Positions 10,663 through 21,268 of a stretch of DNA of 64,000 bases are shown here, in pieces. Under the pieces are notes generated by a model. That model was not told where the DNA came from. It was given only the letters and a program-made list of their open reading frames with translations, and ran no database searches. The DNA comes from Calonectria ilicicola. Its lineage: Eukaryota > Ascomycota > Sordariomycetes > Hypocreales > Nectriaceae. How positions within the stretch are numbered: the stretch's first letter is position 1; every line of letters starts with the position of its first letter. The stretch lies in contig CP085828.1 in NCBI GenBank assembly GCA_020809705.1, positions 2,480,001 through 2,544,000 on the forward strand, in the 5' to 3' direction. A program made the position numbers and the translations under genes.

Positions 10663-13600
10663 ATGCCTCGAAAGGCGAAACGCACCCGCGAAGTTGTGGA
10701 CCTCACAGGCGAGAACGATGCGCATGGACCCAGCGGCAAGCGACCCGCGTTGGCGTCGCGCGCGTCATCCCAAGCAACACCAACTCGCCCTGTTGGCTTG
10801 GGCGGCACAAGTGTGTACGGCAGTGCATCACAGCATTCGAATTCCCAGCAGGCCTCGCAGGCGCCCCTAGTTGAACCAGATGTCTTAGATCTGACCCAGG
10901 ATAGTGACGAGCCAGCGCTCGAGTTGTACGGGACATTTGGTGCGTATTCTTGCTTTCCCGCCTTTTCCCCTTTTTTTTTTTGCTTTTTCCGACGCTCTGA
11001 CACTTTATGCAGCGGGGAAGATCGTGGGCGTGAGGTACTATCAGGGTTACGCATCTCCAGGAGAATCTGTTCTGTGCAGAAGAGAATCCCATAACCAGGT
11101 TCGTAATTTTAGGACACGTCCATGAGTGGGATTTTGTGATGTTTGTATCCCAATGTGAAGTCGAGATTGACATGCCCCCCAATCTAGTATGATCCAAATG
11201 CGATTCGAGTGGACAATGTCGTTGGTGCACAAATCGGGCATCTTCCTCGCAATGTCGTGATGAAGATTGCCCCTTATGTCGTGAGTAATTGATGTGCATG
11301 GATGAAAGTATTATATTCTTATCATACCGCAGGACCGTGGTGATGTCAGTCTCGAGGCCCAAATCACGGGCGAAAAGGCATATTATGATTGTCCAGTAAA
11401 ACTCTTCTTTTATGGCCCAAGTAACCCAGCAGAACGATCCAGGATCGAAGAATCACTGAAGAGGGACGGGCTGGTGAGGGCTGGTGAGCTCAATAGCACT
11501 AGGAAGGAGGCCGAGGCTCGAAGAACAGCGATGGCGCTGAAGTCTGGCGGTCCTGGGCACAACGTTGGAAGTTCTTCCACACAAGCCGAACCGGAGGTGT
11601 CTATAGAACAGATCCTCAAGACTAGCGAGGTAGTTGAGATGCGCAATGGGGACGACGCCATTAAGAAGCTGGCGCTCGGGGAGGAGAAATTGGAAAAGAT
11701 GCCCAAAGCTGACCAGCCTGCCCAATTGAAGGCACAACTTTTACCGTACCAGCTTCAGGTATGTTGATACGAAGTCGGAGACCTGGGGTCGTGCTTACCA
11801 ATATCTAGGGTTTGGCTTGGATGACTTCGAAAGAGAACCCGAAAATGCCCAATGCTGGCTCAAATGATGCTGTTCAGCTCTGGAAACGGGACAATAGAGG
11901 GCGATATTGGAACATCGCGTCTGGTTTCATCACTTCAACTGAGCCAAAGCTCCTTTCTGGTGGCATTCTGGCAGATGATATGGGTCTGGGAAAGACTCTG
12001 CAAATCATCAGTTTGATTCTCACCGGAGGACAAGGCTCGACCTTGATCGTTGCTCCTGTTAGTGTCATGAGCAACTGGAAACAGCAGATTGAGCGGCATG
12101 TTCTGCCAGACCATCAACCTAGCATTCTGGTATATCATGGCGACAAAAAAGCGACGCCCCAAGAATTGATGAAGTACGATGTAGTCATCACCAGTTACGG
12201 AAAACTCGCGCGAGAGCAGGAAAGCGGAGTCCGCAAGGTGTTGCTATCACAGGCGATCGAGTGGCGCAGAGTCGTCCTTGATGAAGGCCACACTATTCGC
12301 AACGCCAAGACCAAAGTTGCCCTGGCTTCATGTGAGCTCAAGGCTAAGTCCCGGTGGGTTCTCACTGGAACTCCAATGTAAGTAATCTCGGACACGTCGC
12401 TTGTCTTCACACGAACCATTGCTAAGCTAGCGTAGCATAAATTCAGTCAAGGACTTGCACTCCATCATAAAATTCCTCCACATTACGGGTGGAATTGAAC
12501 AATCAGAAATTTTCAACGACAAAATCACCCGCGGCCTGGGAGGCGTTGATGTAAGGGCTCAGATATTGCTGCAAGCGTTGATGCAGGATCTTTGCCTCAG
12601 ACGTAAAAAAGACATGAAGTTTGTAGACCTCAAGCTTCCTGAGAAGAAGGAATTCATCCACAGAATATCTTTCCGCTCAGAAGAAAAGCACAAATACGAC
12701 GCTTTATTGTAAGTGATGGCATTGGTGTTTAGGACTGAGCTAATACTTATAGTACGATAGGTCTGAAGCTAGGGGTCTCCTGGAAGATTATCAAGCAAAG
12801 TCTTCCGATGGTCAAAAGGGGCGCTTTCAGAACGTCCTCGAGCGTCTGCTTCGTCTTCGACAGACGTGAGTTATCCCCTCTCATTTGTTCAAAAATCGTC
12901 GCTCTTCTTGCTAACCGTTCTCTAGCTGCAATCATTGGACTCTTTGCAGAGATCGTATCGCTGACCTCCTCAAGCTCCTCGACGGACAAGATGTTGTGGT
13001 TCTAAATGATAAGAACCGCGCGCTTCTCCAAGAAGCTTTACGATTATACATCGAAAGCCAGGAAGATTGCGCCATCTGCTATGACATGCCCGTTTCTCCT
13101 GTCATTACAACTTGCAAGCACGTGTTTTGCCAAGGCTGTATTTCGCGGGCCATTGAAGTCCAAGGCAAGTGTCCCATGTGTCGTAACAAGCTCAACGAAG
13201 AATCTCTGCTTGAGCCTGCGCCTGAAACTGCCGGTGATGACGCTACCCCCCTTGACCCAGAGACACAAAGCTCGAAAACGGAAGCCTTGTTGCAAATCGT
13301 GCAAGCCACGTTGCGTAACAAGGGATCGAAAATCATAATATTCTCTCAGTGGACTTCGTTTTTGAACATTATCCAAAACGTGCTTGTTGGTGCCGGGATT
13401 AAATTCACCCGCATTGACGGCAGCATGAAGGCAGATCACCGAGACAAAGCCATCGAGGCCCTTGACAACGACCCGAATACGCGTGTTATGCTGGCAAGCC
13501 TGGCTGTATGTAGTGTTGGTCTTAATCTTGTTGCCGCCGACACCGTCATTCTTTCCGACAGTTGTAAGTTTCCCGCTCCAGCACAGTTTTCGCTAAACAT

Positions 13601-13871
13601 ATGCTGTCGAGGACTCACTTCTAACTAACTCTCTTCTGTAGGGTGGGCGCCTGCCATCGAAGACCAAGCTGTCGATCGAGTTCACCGACTGGGGCAGATG
13701 CGCCCAACCACTGTGTGGCGTCTCGTCATGGAGGGCACCGTCGAGGAACGAGTGCTAGATATCCAACAGGAGAAGCGCGAGCTGGTTACCAAGGCCTTTC
13801 GAGAGAAGTCAAACAAGGGCAAGAAGGCCAAAGACACGCGGATGGCGGATATACTCAAGTTACTGGGTTAA
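10663..13871 (+). CDS. HIRAN-SNF2-RING ATPase, Rad5/HLTF type
   Basis: Likely a chromatin and DNA-repair translocase with E3 ubiquitin-ligase capacity, nuclear. Nine exons: 10663-10939, 11013-11098, 11188-11280, 11333-11758, 11809-12377, 12436-12708, 12761-12865, 12926-13563, 13642-13871; 898 residues. Domains: a disordered N-terminus with two SUMO-interaction-like motifs, VVDLT (11-15) and VLDLT (74-78) followed by QDSDE; a HIRAN domain from about 94 (KIVGVRYYQGYASPGE); SNF2 ATPase with Walker A DDMGLGKT (350-357) and Walker B DEGH (452-455, in place of the usual DEAH); a C3HC4 RING inserted between the ATPase lobes (C658, C661, C673, H675, C678, C681, C692, C695); and a C-terminal helicase lobe with DQAVDRVHRLGQ. 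The order matches Rad5, which promotes PCNA polyubiquitination and fork reversal, and human HLTF. It is shorter than yeast Rad5, so it may be a paralogous fungal SMARCA3-like protein rather than Rad5 itself. The gene converges on NCA2. Confidence 0.93.
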
Positions 13872-14160
13872 GGAATTGGAAATCAGAACTGGGCGGGTTT
13901 GGGAAAAGTGTGTTTTATTTAAGCTCCATAATAGTGGTGCGATTTTACCTTTGGTGAGCTAGAGGGCACAACAACCATCACATCAGTCAACAGTCCGACT
14001 GGTTATTTTGTCCATGTGCGCATAGAGCCATTTTGACATGTCTTCATTAGCAATACACATGCTATTTCTACACTAGTCTTTTTACACGAGAGAGGTTCCA
14101 TTTTTACCTCTTGGGATACTGTACAAGTCGGCCCGTTCATGAACTCGTCGACAGCAACTT

Positions 14161-16295
14161 CTACTTGAGCCATCTAGCGTAGGCCCACCGAATACGCTCA
14201 AGGGCTCTAGTTTGCAGCTGAATTCCCTTGATATTGGACAGATCGTCCAGATCCTCCAAAAATTCCTTGGCAATGTCGCGAGGCATGAGCTGGTTGACGA
14301 GGTTACGCAGGACATGGACCTCGCAAAGCAAAAGCCCATGATCCTTGTATGAGAGGAGATTTGTCTCTGTCGGCCGCGCTTCGGACAGGATTCGGTCGAT
14401 ATTGCGAAGGATGCGGACTGCCTTGCCTGCCTTGGCTGTTCTGCGCTGTCCGGAACGCCCACCGAAAATACCACGCATATACTGGAAGAGACCGATAAAA
14501 ACCAGCACTCCTGGTGTCAAACCGACGAAGCCAAATACGAGTTCCTGGCTCTTGAGGAGAGAATCAATGCCTGTCATGGCAACCTCAAGATCAACCTTTG
14601 TCTTTTGAACTTGAATCAACAGCGATCGGATCAGATCGCCACGGATTGTACCGATGAGGGGGGTTTTGAGGTCCTTTTCAAAAGCTCGAAGAACCGGGGT
14701 TACATCTCCCTCTGCGACCTTTATTCTTATCTCAGAAATTTGGCTCTCAGTTAGGGGCAGGCCGCTCTCAGAAGCAAAACGAGGCTTGTCAAGGGCAAAA
14801 TCGACCACCATACGCTCTAAGCTTTCACGGTCAGCCTTGAGGCTATCTCGGCTCATGATGGCGATTTCGCTCGTCTTGTCATGACGGATAGTTTGGATTA
14901 TCCTTCCAGTTGGCTCTACAACCCAGTTGAACCAGAAATCCCGAGCCGTTGCACCAAGGTCAAGGAACCACTGCGCAATGTCTGCCTTTCGATTGAAAAG
15001 CATGCGAAGAATAGTTGTTGACGAGAACAATCCAATAGTAGTGATGAGCCAGTATCGTACAAGGGGGTGAGGGGGGCCATTTTCCTTTGCCAGGTTCTTG
15101 ATCGCAATCAAGTGCTCTGGCAGAACGTAGTCAATGATGTGAAGTAATCGACGAGCGAGAATTGCAGGTCGGTCCGCAGCATTAGTATCCTCAACGTGAA
15201 CTGAGAGCTCGGGATCTTCCTCAACACCAGCAAACACTCTGTCTTCAAAGTCATTGATGTTAACATCCAACGTACAGACCTCCTTGAGAACCATATCAAT
15301 GAGGGCAACACTACGCTCGACGACACCTTTGAGATCATGGTGGTCTTGAAGCTCGGCCTTGTCATCGTCAGGGCCAAACTGCAATCCTTCATCCATCAAA
15401 ACGCCAAGTCCACTAGCTGTCATTTCCCTGAGTTTCTTGAGTTGCGATTGCTTCCGTCGCGCTTCCGCACGACAGAGCGCCACTGGGGACAAAACCTTCC
15501 GTTGGATATTTGCAAAGGAACGCTCCCGTATGCTATCTTGGACAATACCGTAAAATTGTTTCCACTGTTGAGCGAGACCGTTTGCCGTTGAGTCCACAAA
15601 GTCACCTGGGGCATCTCGTATAGAACTGGATTGAATGCGCTGCCTCGTCATATTGTAGACTTCGTGAGACCACGCCCATAGACGAACCGGGGAGGTTTGT
15701 ACAGTATACAGACTGCTATAAGAGTATGAGCTCAGAACATCATCCCAATACCAAATATCGTTGCTGAGGGGAATGATTTGCTCTAGCAATGTATTGAGGA
15801 CAACGCCGTGGAGCTGGATGGTAGCCTTGCTAACGAGAAGCCACTCGATTTCATTTTCATAAGTACTCTTCAAACCACTAATATCAGCAGGTCTGGCTCT
15901 GGCTACAAGATCTGGCGCAGCCGGGATCTTTGATTGTGTGAGAAGCTGCCGAATACGAGATGCTGAGAGAAGAGGCTGAGAGGATGAGGTACTTAGTGAC
16001 TGGACAATGCGAAGCAGGTTGTCCAATCGAGGAGATGCAAAGGCATTGGCGACTGCAAAGCCTTGGCCATCAGGCTCAGTGCGTCCATCCTCCGAGGCAA
16101 CTTCAGAGAGAACTGGAAGTCGATCAAGATAGGCATCAAGACGCCGCACCTGACTAGTTGCTAGGTCAGCATAGTTGAAGGGCGAAAAGACTCAGTAGAG
16201 ACAAGGTGGTAGAGTGATAAGAATTGGGGGGTAGAAAGGCTATGCATATTTGAGTCAAGCAGGGGTGGGTAAACTAACTCGGAGACAAGAGTCAT
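14161..16295 (-). CDS. NCA2: NCA2, mitochondrial regulator of ATP synthase subunit expression
   Basis: Two exons: a 17-nt first exon (16279-16295) and 14161-16153, giving 669 residues. The intron (16154-16278) uses a GTTAGT donor and a CTAG acceptor. This yields MTLVSDQVRRLDAYLDRL, which fits the family start better than other splice choices. In yeast, Nca2 is an inner-membrane protein needed with Nca3 for proper expression of mitochondrially encoded Atp6 and Atp8. Features seen: a long helical soluble region with KLREMTASGLGVLMDEGL; a hydrophobic segment near residues 368-390 (YWLITTIGLFSSTTIL); a second near 545-570 (FVGLTPGVLVFIGLF) preceding the typical YMRGIFGG; and a conserved tail with the segment LLLCEVHVLRN. 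Identification is by overall similarity to the family pattern. It converges with the SNF2-type gene, leaving 289 bases between the stops. Confidence 0.9.
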
Positions 16296-19012
16296 GATGG
16301 GTCAAGGAAGAACCCAGACAAACTTGAACAATGCAACCAGTTTCACCGCCACAGAGGCAGCATCAGCAGACAGCTCCCACTTGCAGAAACCGTTTCAGCC
16401 ACTGGGGCCGGGTCAGAGGGCCGCAGAGGGTGATCAAAGGGCCCAAGAGGTGACTGGACAACGCCAAATGAGCCACGCCGCCGAGAACTGGTTGAGGCGA
16501 GAGCACACCGTGCCGTGGTCGGATCGGAGGCGCAAGGAACGGCAAACGGGCGACGGAACCCGGGTTAGGGTACAGCCGCAGATCAAACTCGGCCGAAGCC
16601 ACGACGTGTGGCTGTGTGCTAGGATGTGTCGTCCAGGCCAAGCTAAACCACACAGACCAATCCAAGCTGTGAGTGTGGGCGGGTGCACAGCCAGCTACGG
16701 TGTCGAAGTTTTGCTGGACAGCGGACCGGACGCGGGATGTGGGGACGTGGCAATCAGCTCAGGCGAGCAAGCAACGGCATTGCATCACACCACACGGCCA
16801 CACCCGGATTGACGGAGAGCCGACAGGGCGGCGCGACGGTGTGGGATTGGCCAGGATGTGGTTCGTGGTTTGCGGTTTACTATGTATGTACAAGACGTCA
16901 GTCCAGCCCGCCAAATGCAAACCGGTGAAGCAGGGGGGTGGATGTGCAGAGGGGGAGGCATGGCATGTGAAGAAACCAGAAGTGTGTACATGGTGTCGCA
17001 TGTTGCCGCCAAAGCCTCACACAATTAGCCGAAGGAGGCTTTGTGCGAGTGCGAAAGCATACAGCAGTCTGTACATACGAGTGTGTGCGTTTATGCGTGA
17101 GTGGATATGCACTACCTGTGCTTTGTCGAACTTGATTCGATACCGCAAACTGTCCGAAGGCGGCGTAGGAGATGGTGCAGATTGTGTTGATGGACAGGCA
17201 GACTCGTCACAGTATTAGTATTCGTATTCGGATTTGACGTCAACCTGAGCAAGGTAGGCTGCACAGTAACCAAAGTAAGACCACAGATTGCAACGAAAAA
17301 GGCAATGACATAAAATCTCTAATGCAAGCGCGTGGATTGGCGAGATGGTCCGATTTGCTTTTCATGTAATTGTGTAAAGTGCCTGGGTTGCAGAGGCGCG
17401 GATGAGATGCAGTAGACGAAATCGAAGGCGAAGGCGAAGACGAAGACGACAAGACCCAGATCTGATCAGATCGATGAGATCATGGGTCTGGATACGTACC
17501 CCGGACCAGGGGTATGTGCGTCCCGTCAAATGATAAGGGACCCACGGGTAATGGCAAAGTTCTATCCTAACGCGCCCCAAGAGAAAATCAAATGATACCT
17601 AATCACAAGTACGTGAATAAATGATGATTTATGCATACAATCATTTAGGATTGGCGTTGTTCGCCTCATGTGATTTACTATCGCTTTTTCTTGACTCGAT
17701 TCTACAGTGGTGCCGTATTTTCATTGTCTCGTTAGAGATTGTACTTGGTGGACCGCCCAAAATTAGCGGTAATGCGACGTAGCTCATCATCTCCCGCTCA
17801 TATCAGACTGGCCGGCAGCCTCCATCGGTCAGCACCCTGATCTTCTCAAGAACACACCACTTTTCTCCATGAACTGCAATTCGGGACGGCTCTGAGCCGG
17901 ACGGGGGGCCAGAAATCTTACTCCAGACAGCAAAATGGAGGGTGGGGAATCGGCAGTAAAAATGGTAATCATGGCTTGACTGGACCAAATAGCCTTGCTG
18001 GTGTCCTCGCCACCAATCGTCCACCCAGGGGACGCGCAAATGTCAAAATCAGCTGTCTCGGTCTGTGGTAGATCCGGCTGACAGGGGATGGTGGAAAGAT
18101 GAGGGGAGATGGGTAATTGAACCAATAAGTCAATAGGTCAAGTCCAATGCATCTAGAGGAAATGAGCTAGTGTTCTGCAGAGGCAAATCACACTCATCTC
18201 GCTGGCAAGACTAACAAACACCATGATTGACCGCCCTCAATTGGCGTCTGCTGTCCCATCTCCCCTCCCTACCCCTAGTTGGAGGGACGGAGGGGTTATC
18301 AATCACTGGGGTGCCCGAGTGATCCATGCAGTCCCCTAAAAATTCCCGTGGGAGTCGACGTGGGAAGTCGACGAGAGTTCGGGGCGGTGACGGTACTGGC
18401 ACCTGTTGGAGGGCACAAGAGCCGCCCGTAAGGCCCCGTCAATGCCTGCGACTGGGTCCGGAAGCCGGAAGGACAATTTGATAGTGGGCTCATTCTGGAA
18501 CCATTTGCGCCCATCTCCCTTCTTTTTCGTTTTCTTTTTGCCCATGGGCGCACGGGCCAATCGTGCCAGCAAGTTGGCTGCGCGCTCCTGGTGCTGGTGC
18601 TGGCGCATCCACGGTCGGAACGAAGACAGCTGTTGCTGGGAAAGGGTCCCTGTCCTCCCCTGTCCTCCCCTGTCTGGCGGCCCCCTTCCTTCCCTTCCTT
18701 GGCTGAGGCGGGCCTCTGACTGGTCCATCCGAATGTACGAGTGGGCGGGTGGGCGTCGCGCACGCCAAGCCGCCCCAATTGAATCTGGCGCGCAGCGGGC
18801 ACATGAAGGAAATGATAAAACCTCCCCAACAGCCGCTGTTTTTCTTCTTCAACCCATCCACAGTCTTCACACCTCGACAGCCAAGAAGTGTGGCCTTTGC
18901 TGGTGACTGTTCTCCTACGAGCCCCTCCTCCGTTGGGCCTCCTTCTCTCTTTTTTATTCTTATTCCCTCTCCCTGAAGACAGAAATCTCCTTTCGAGGAG
19001 TCCTTCGCAATC
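16296..19012. other. Gene-free stretch of 2.7 kb upstream of ERG25
   Basis: Lies between the divergent NCA2 and ERG25 genes, so it should carry both promoters. Open frames on both strands (16294-16812, 16673-17218, 18299-18906) overlap one another and have biased composition but no domain. Small repeats are visible: GAAGGC/GAAGAC units at 17424-17450 and TGTCCTCCCC units at 18651-18674. The final 150 bases before ERG25 are pyrimidine-rich, as expected for a leader. Confidence 0.5.
18651..18674. repeat. Short TGTCCTCCCC tandem repeat
   Basis: Two full and one partial copy of a 10-base pyrimidine-rich unit, within the upstream region of ERG25. Confidence 0.7.
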
Positions 19013-20068
19013 ATGGATATGATGTGAGTGAACCCCTTATTCTACCTTGGACGCGCCAATCGTCTCTAACATTCATGCTTGCAGGAACTCCACCATCGTG
19101 ACGAACCTGGGCAATCACACCAGCGACTACTTCACTGTCCTCGACGAGGTGTCCAAATACAATGTTCAACTGAGCTACCTCGAGAAGCTCTGGGCTGTAC
19201 GTTCGCATCTGCTTGCGACCCCCTTCTTCAGCGATAGCGAACACCAAAGCTAACATCAATGCTTCACTAGGCCTGGTATGTCTGGATGCAAAACGACACA
19301 CTCGCTACTGGCATCATGAGCTTCGTCCTTCACGAAATCGTCTACTTCGGTCGCTGCCTTCCCTACATCCTCATGGACTTCATCCCCTTCTTCCGCAAGT
19401 ACAAGATTCAGTCCCAAAAGGTTCCCACTCTCAAGGAGCAGTGGGACTGCGCCGCCATTGTCCTCGTCAGCCACTTCACCGCCGAGCTTCCTCAGATTTG
19501 GTTCTTCCACCCCATTGCTACCTACTTCGGTCTGGATTATGGTGTTCCCTTCCCTTCGCTCTACACAATGGCCTACCAGATCGCCATCTGCTTCGTTATG
19601 GAGGATGCTTGGCACTACTGGTTCCACCGCGCGCTGCACTACGGTCCCCTATACAAGGCCATTCACAAGATGCACCACACCTACTCTGCTCCCTTCGGTA
19701 TCGCTGCCGAGTATGCTTCTCCCATTGAGACTGCTCTCCTCGGTATTGGTGTTGTCGGATCCCCTCTGGTCCTGATGGCCTTCACCGGCGAGCTCCACCT
19801 CTTCACCATGTACGTCTGGATCACTCTTCGTCTCTTCCAGGCCATCGACGCCCACAGCGGTTACGACTTCCCCTGGAGCTTGCGCCACTTCCTCCCTGTC
19901 TGGGCTGGCGCCGAGCACCACGATCTGCACCACGAGAAGTTCATTGGCAACTACGCTTCCAGCTTCCGCTGGTGGGACTACTGCCTGGACACTGAGGCTG
20001 GTCCCGAGGCCAACAAGCGCCGCCGTGAGAGGAAGCTCCAGAAGATCAAGGCCCAGAAGCAGCAGTAA
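19013..20068 (+). CDS. ERG25: C-4 methylsterol oxidase (ERG25)
   Basis: Catalyses oxygen-dependent oxidation of the C-4 methyl groups of 4,4-dimethylzymosterol in ergosterol synthesis, acting in the ER membrane with Erg26, Erg27 and the scaffold Erg28. Exons are 19013-19023 (only 11 nt), 19085-19196 and 19271-20068, giving 306 residues, close to yeast Erg25 (309). The fatty-acid-hydroxylase histidine boxes that bind two irons are present: HYWFH (156-160), HKMHH (173-177) and EHHDLHH (256-262). Several hydrophobic stretches fit membrane segments, and the lysine-rich end (KIKAQKQQ) fits ER retention. Splicing joins LEKLWA to AWYVWMQND. No sterol-response element was identified with confidence upstream. 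The gene converges on the pterin dehydratase gene. Confidence 0.96.
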
Positions 20069-20505
20069 GCGATTACAGCTGAGCTAGCCTAGCAGCAAAT
20101 ACCGAGTGCGGTGATTCGGTGCTGCCAAAAGCAAATTTCCAGCCAAACGAAAATAGAAGTATTCATGATGGAATATATTGACTGAATGCCACTGGCATAC
20201 AGTCTCCGTCGCCCAAGGCGGCTTGAGCATTCGCACGGCGTTGGGTGATGTTGACGGAGAACGACTTTTTCATGCCCTGTACATAACAAAAAACCAATAG
20301 CCCAGGAGAGGCCCTCTATACGTACTTAATACTCAATGTCGTTCGTTGATAATGAAAATCCGACTTAAACATGCTCGTGGCCAATTAATTGAAACCGTCC
20401 ATTGATATTTGATTGAAATTTTATCCTCCAGACTCGGATCTTTTTTGCATTCTAGCTCAGTAGACTTTTTTTGTAAACTATAGATGATTCAATCCGATAC
20501 TTTCA
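20069..20505. other. Convergent 3' flanks
   Basis: Bases between the stop codons of ERG25 and the pterin dehydratase gene. AT-rich stretches at 20280-20480 fit 3' UTRs and polyadenylation regions. I see no gene. Confidence 0.5.
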
Positions 20506-21268
20506 CTACTTCTTCTTTGGCGTGCAGCAGTCTCCTGCGGCCGCCACAACTTGGTCGGCCAAACCCTTAATCTGACAACTTTGTCCCTCGACCTCGGGCT
20601 CTGGTGATAGCTCTCCCAACTCAGTGGCAAGCTCATCACAGGCTATGGCCATGAGAATGTCCTTTTCTGAAAGACCAGCTGGGTTGTGTGTGGTCCACCG
20701 GATAAAGGTCGTATTGTAAACCTAAAGTCGTCAGCCTTTGTTGTTGCAATGAGCCATTCGGAGGAGGGGGGGGGGGGAAAGCTACGTTGGACCATTCAGG
20801 GTGGTGGTTCTTGATTTTGCATTGAAGAGAGACGCCAGTCATGAAATCCTAGTTTGGTTTTGATTAGCATCTTGGATTCAGTCCATGAATTTTTTTTGCC
20901 TCCCGTAGCCAAGCAACTCCCAGATCAGGTCGAGCTCATGTATCTCAAAAAATAAAAAAAGCTTGCTCTTACTACTACCACTACTAATAATAAACTCAAT
21001 CAAACAATGATAAGCGAAGCAAGCCTGTAATACTCACCCAAGTCTTTGCAAAAGTCTTGAACCGAAACCTACGCTCCAACGCGGCCCCGTCGTTTGTGAG
21101 TGCCCAGCGGCCACCTTCGGAGCTCAGCAGCAGTGGCGTCAACTTGGCTGTGACGCTGGCAGCATCGGTTCCGGCAGAGAATCGCGGCTGTGAGGTCATG
21201 GCTGTGGCGGAGGATGAAAATGCGCGGATCGCGGAAGGTATGCGGAATGGAAGGCGGGTTGACATCAT
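20506..21268 (-). CDS. Pterin-4a-carbinolamine dehydratase
   Basis: Three exons: 21038-21268, 20786-20848 and 20506-20721; 169 residues. Introns of 189 and 64 nt have GTGAGT and GTAGCT donors. Spliced, the product carries the family core FKTFAKTW-DFMTGVSLQC-KIKNHHPEWSN-VYNTTFIRWTTH. The catalytic histidines are H92 and H93 in NHHPEW and H110 in WTTH. The enzyme dehydrates 4a-hydroxytetrahydropterin during tetrahydrobiopterin recycling; in animals the same fold is also a transcription cofactor (DCoH). The amino terminus (MMSTRLPFRIPSAIRAFSSS) is basic, serine-rich and free of acidic residues, which suggests mitochondrial import. A start at the internal methionine of AMTSQPRF (residue 24) could give a cytosolic form. 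The C-terminal tail (CCTPKKK) is unusual. What pterin it serves in a fungus is not shown by the sequence. Confidence 0.92.

Noticed and set aside
16294..16812. 172-codon plus-strand frame upstream of NCA2
   Set aside because: Biased but domain-free translation, overlapped by competing frames on the other strand; it starts inside the NCA2 start region. Read as promoter DNA.
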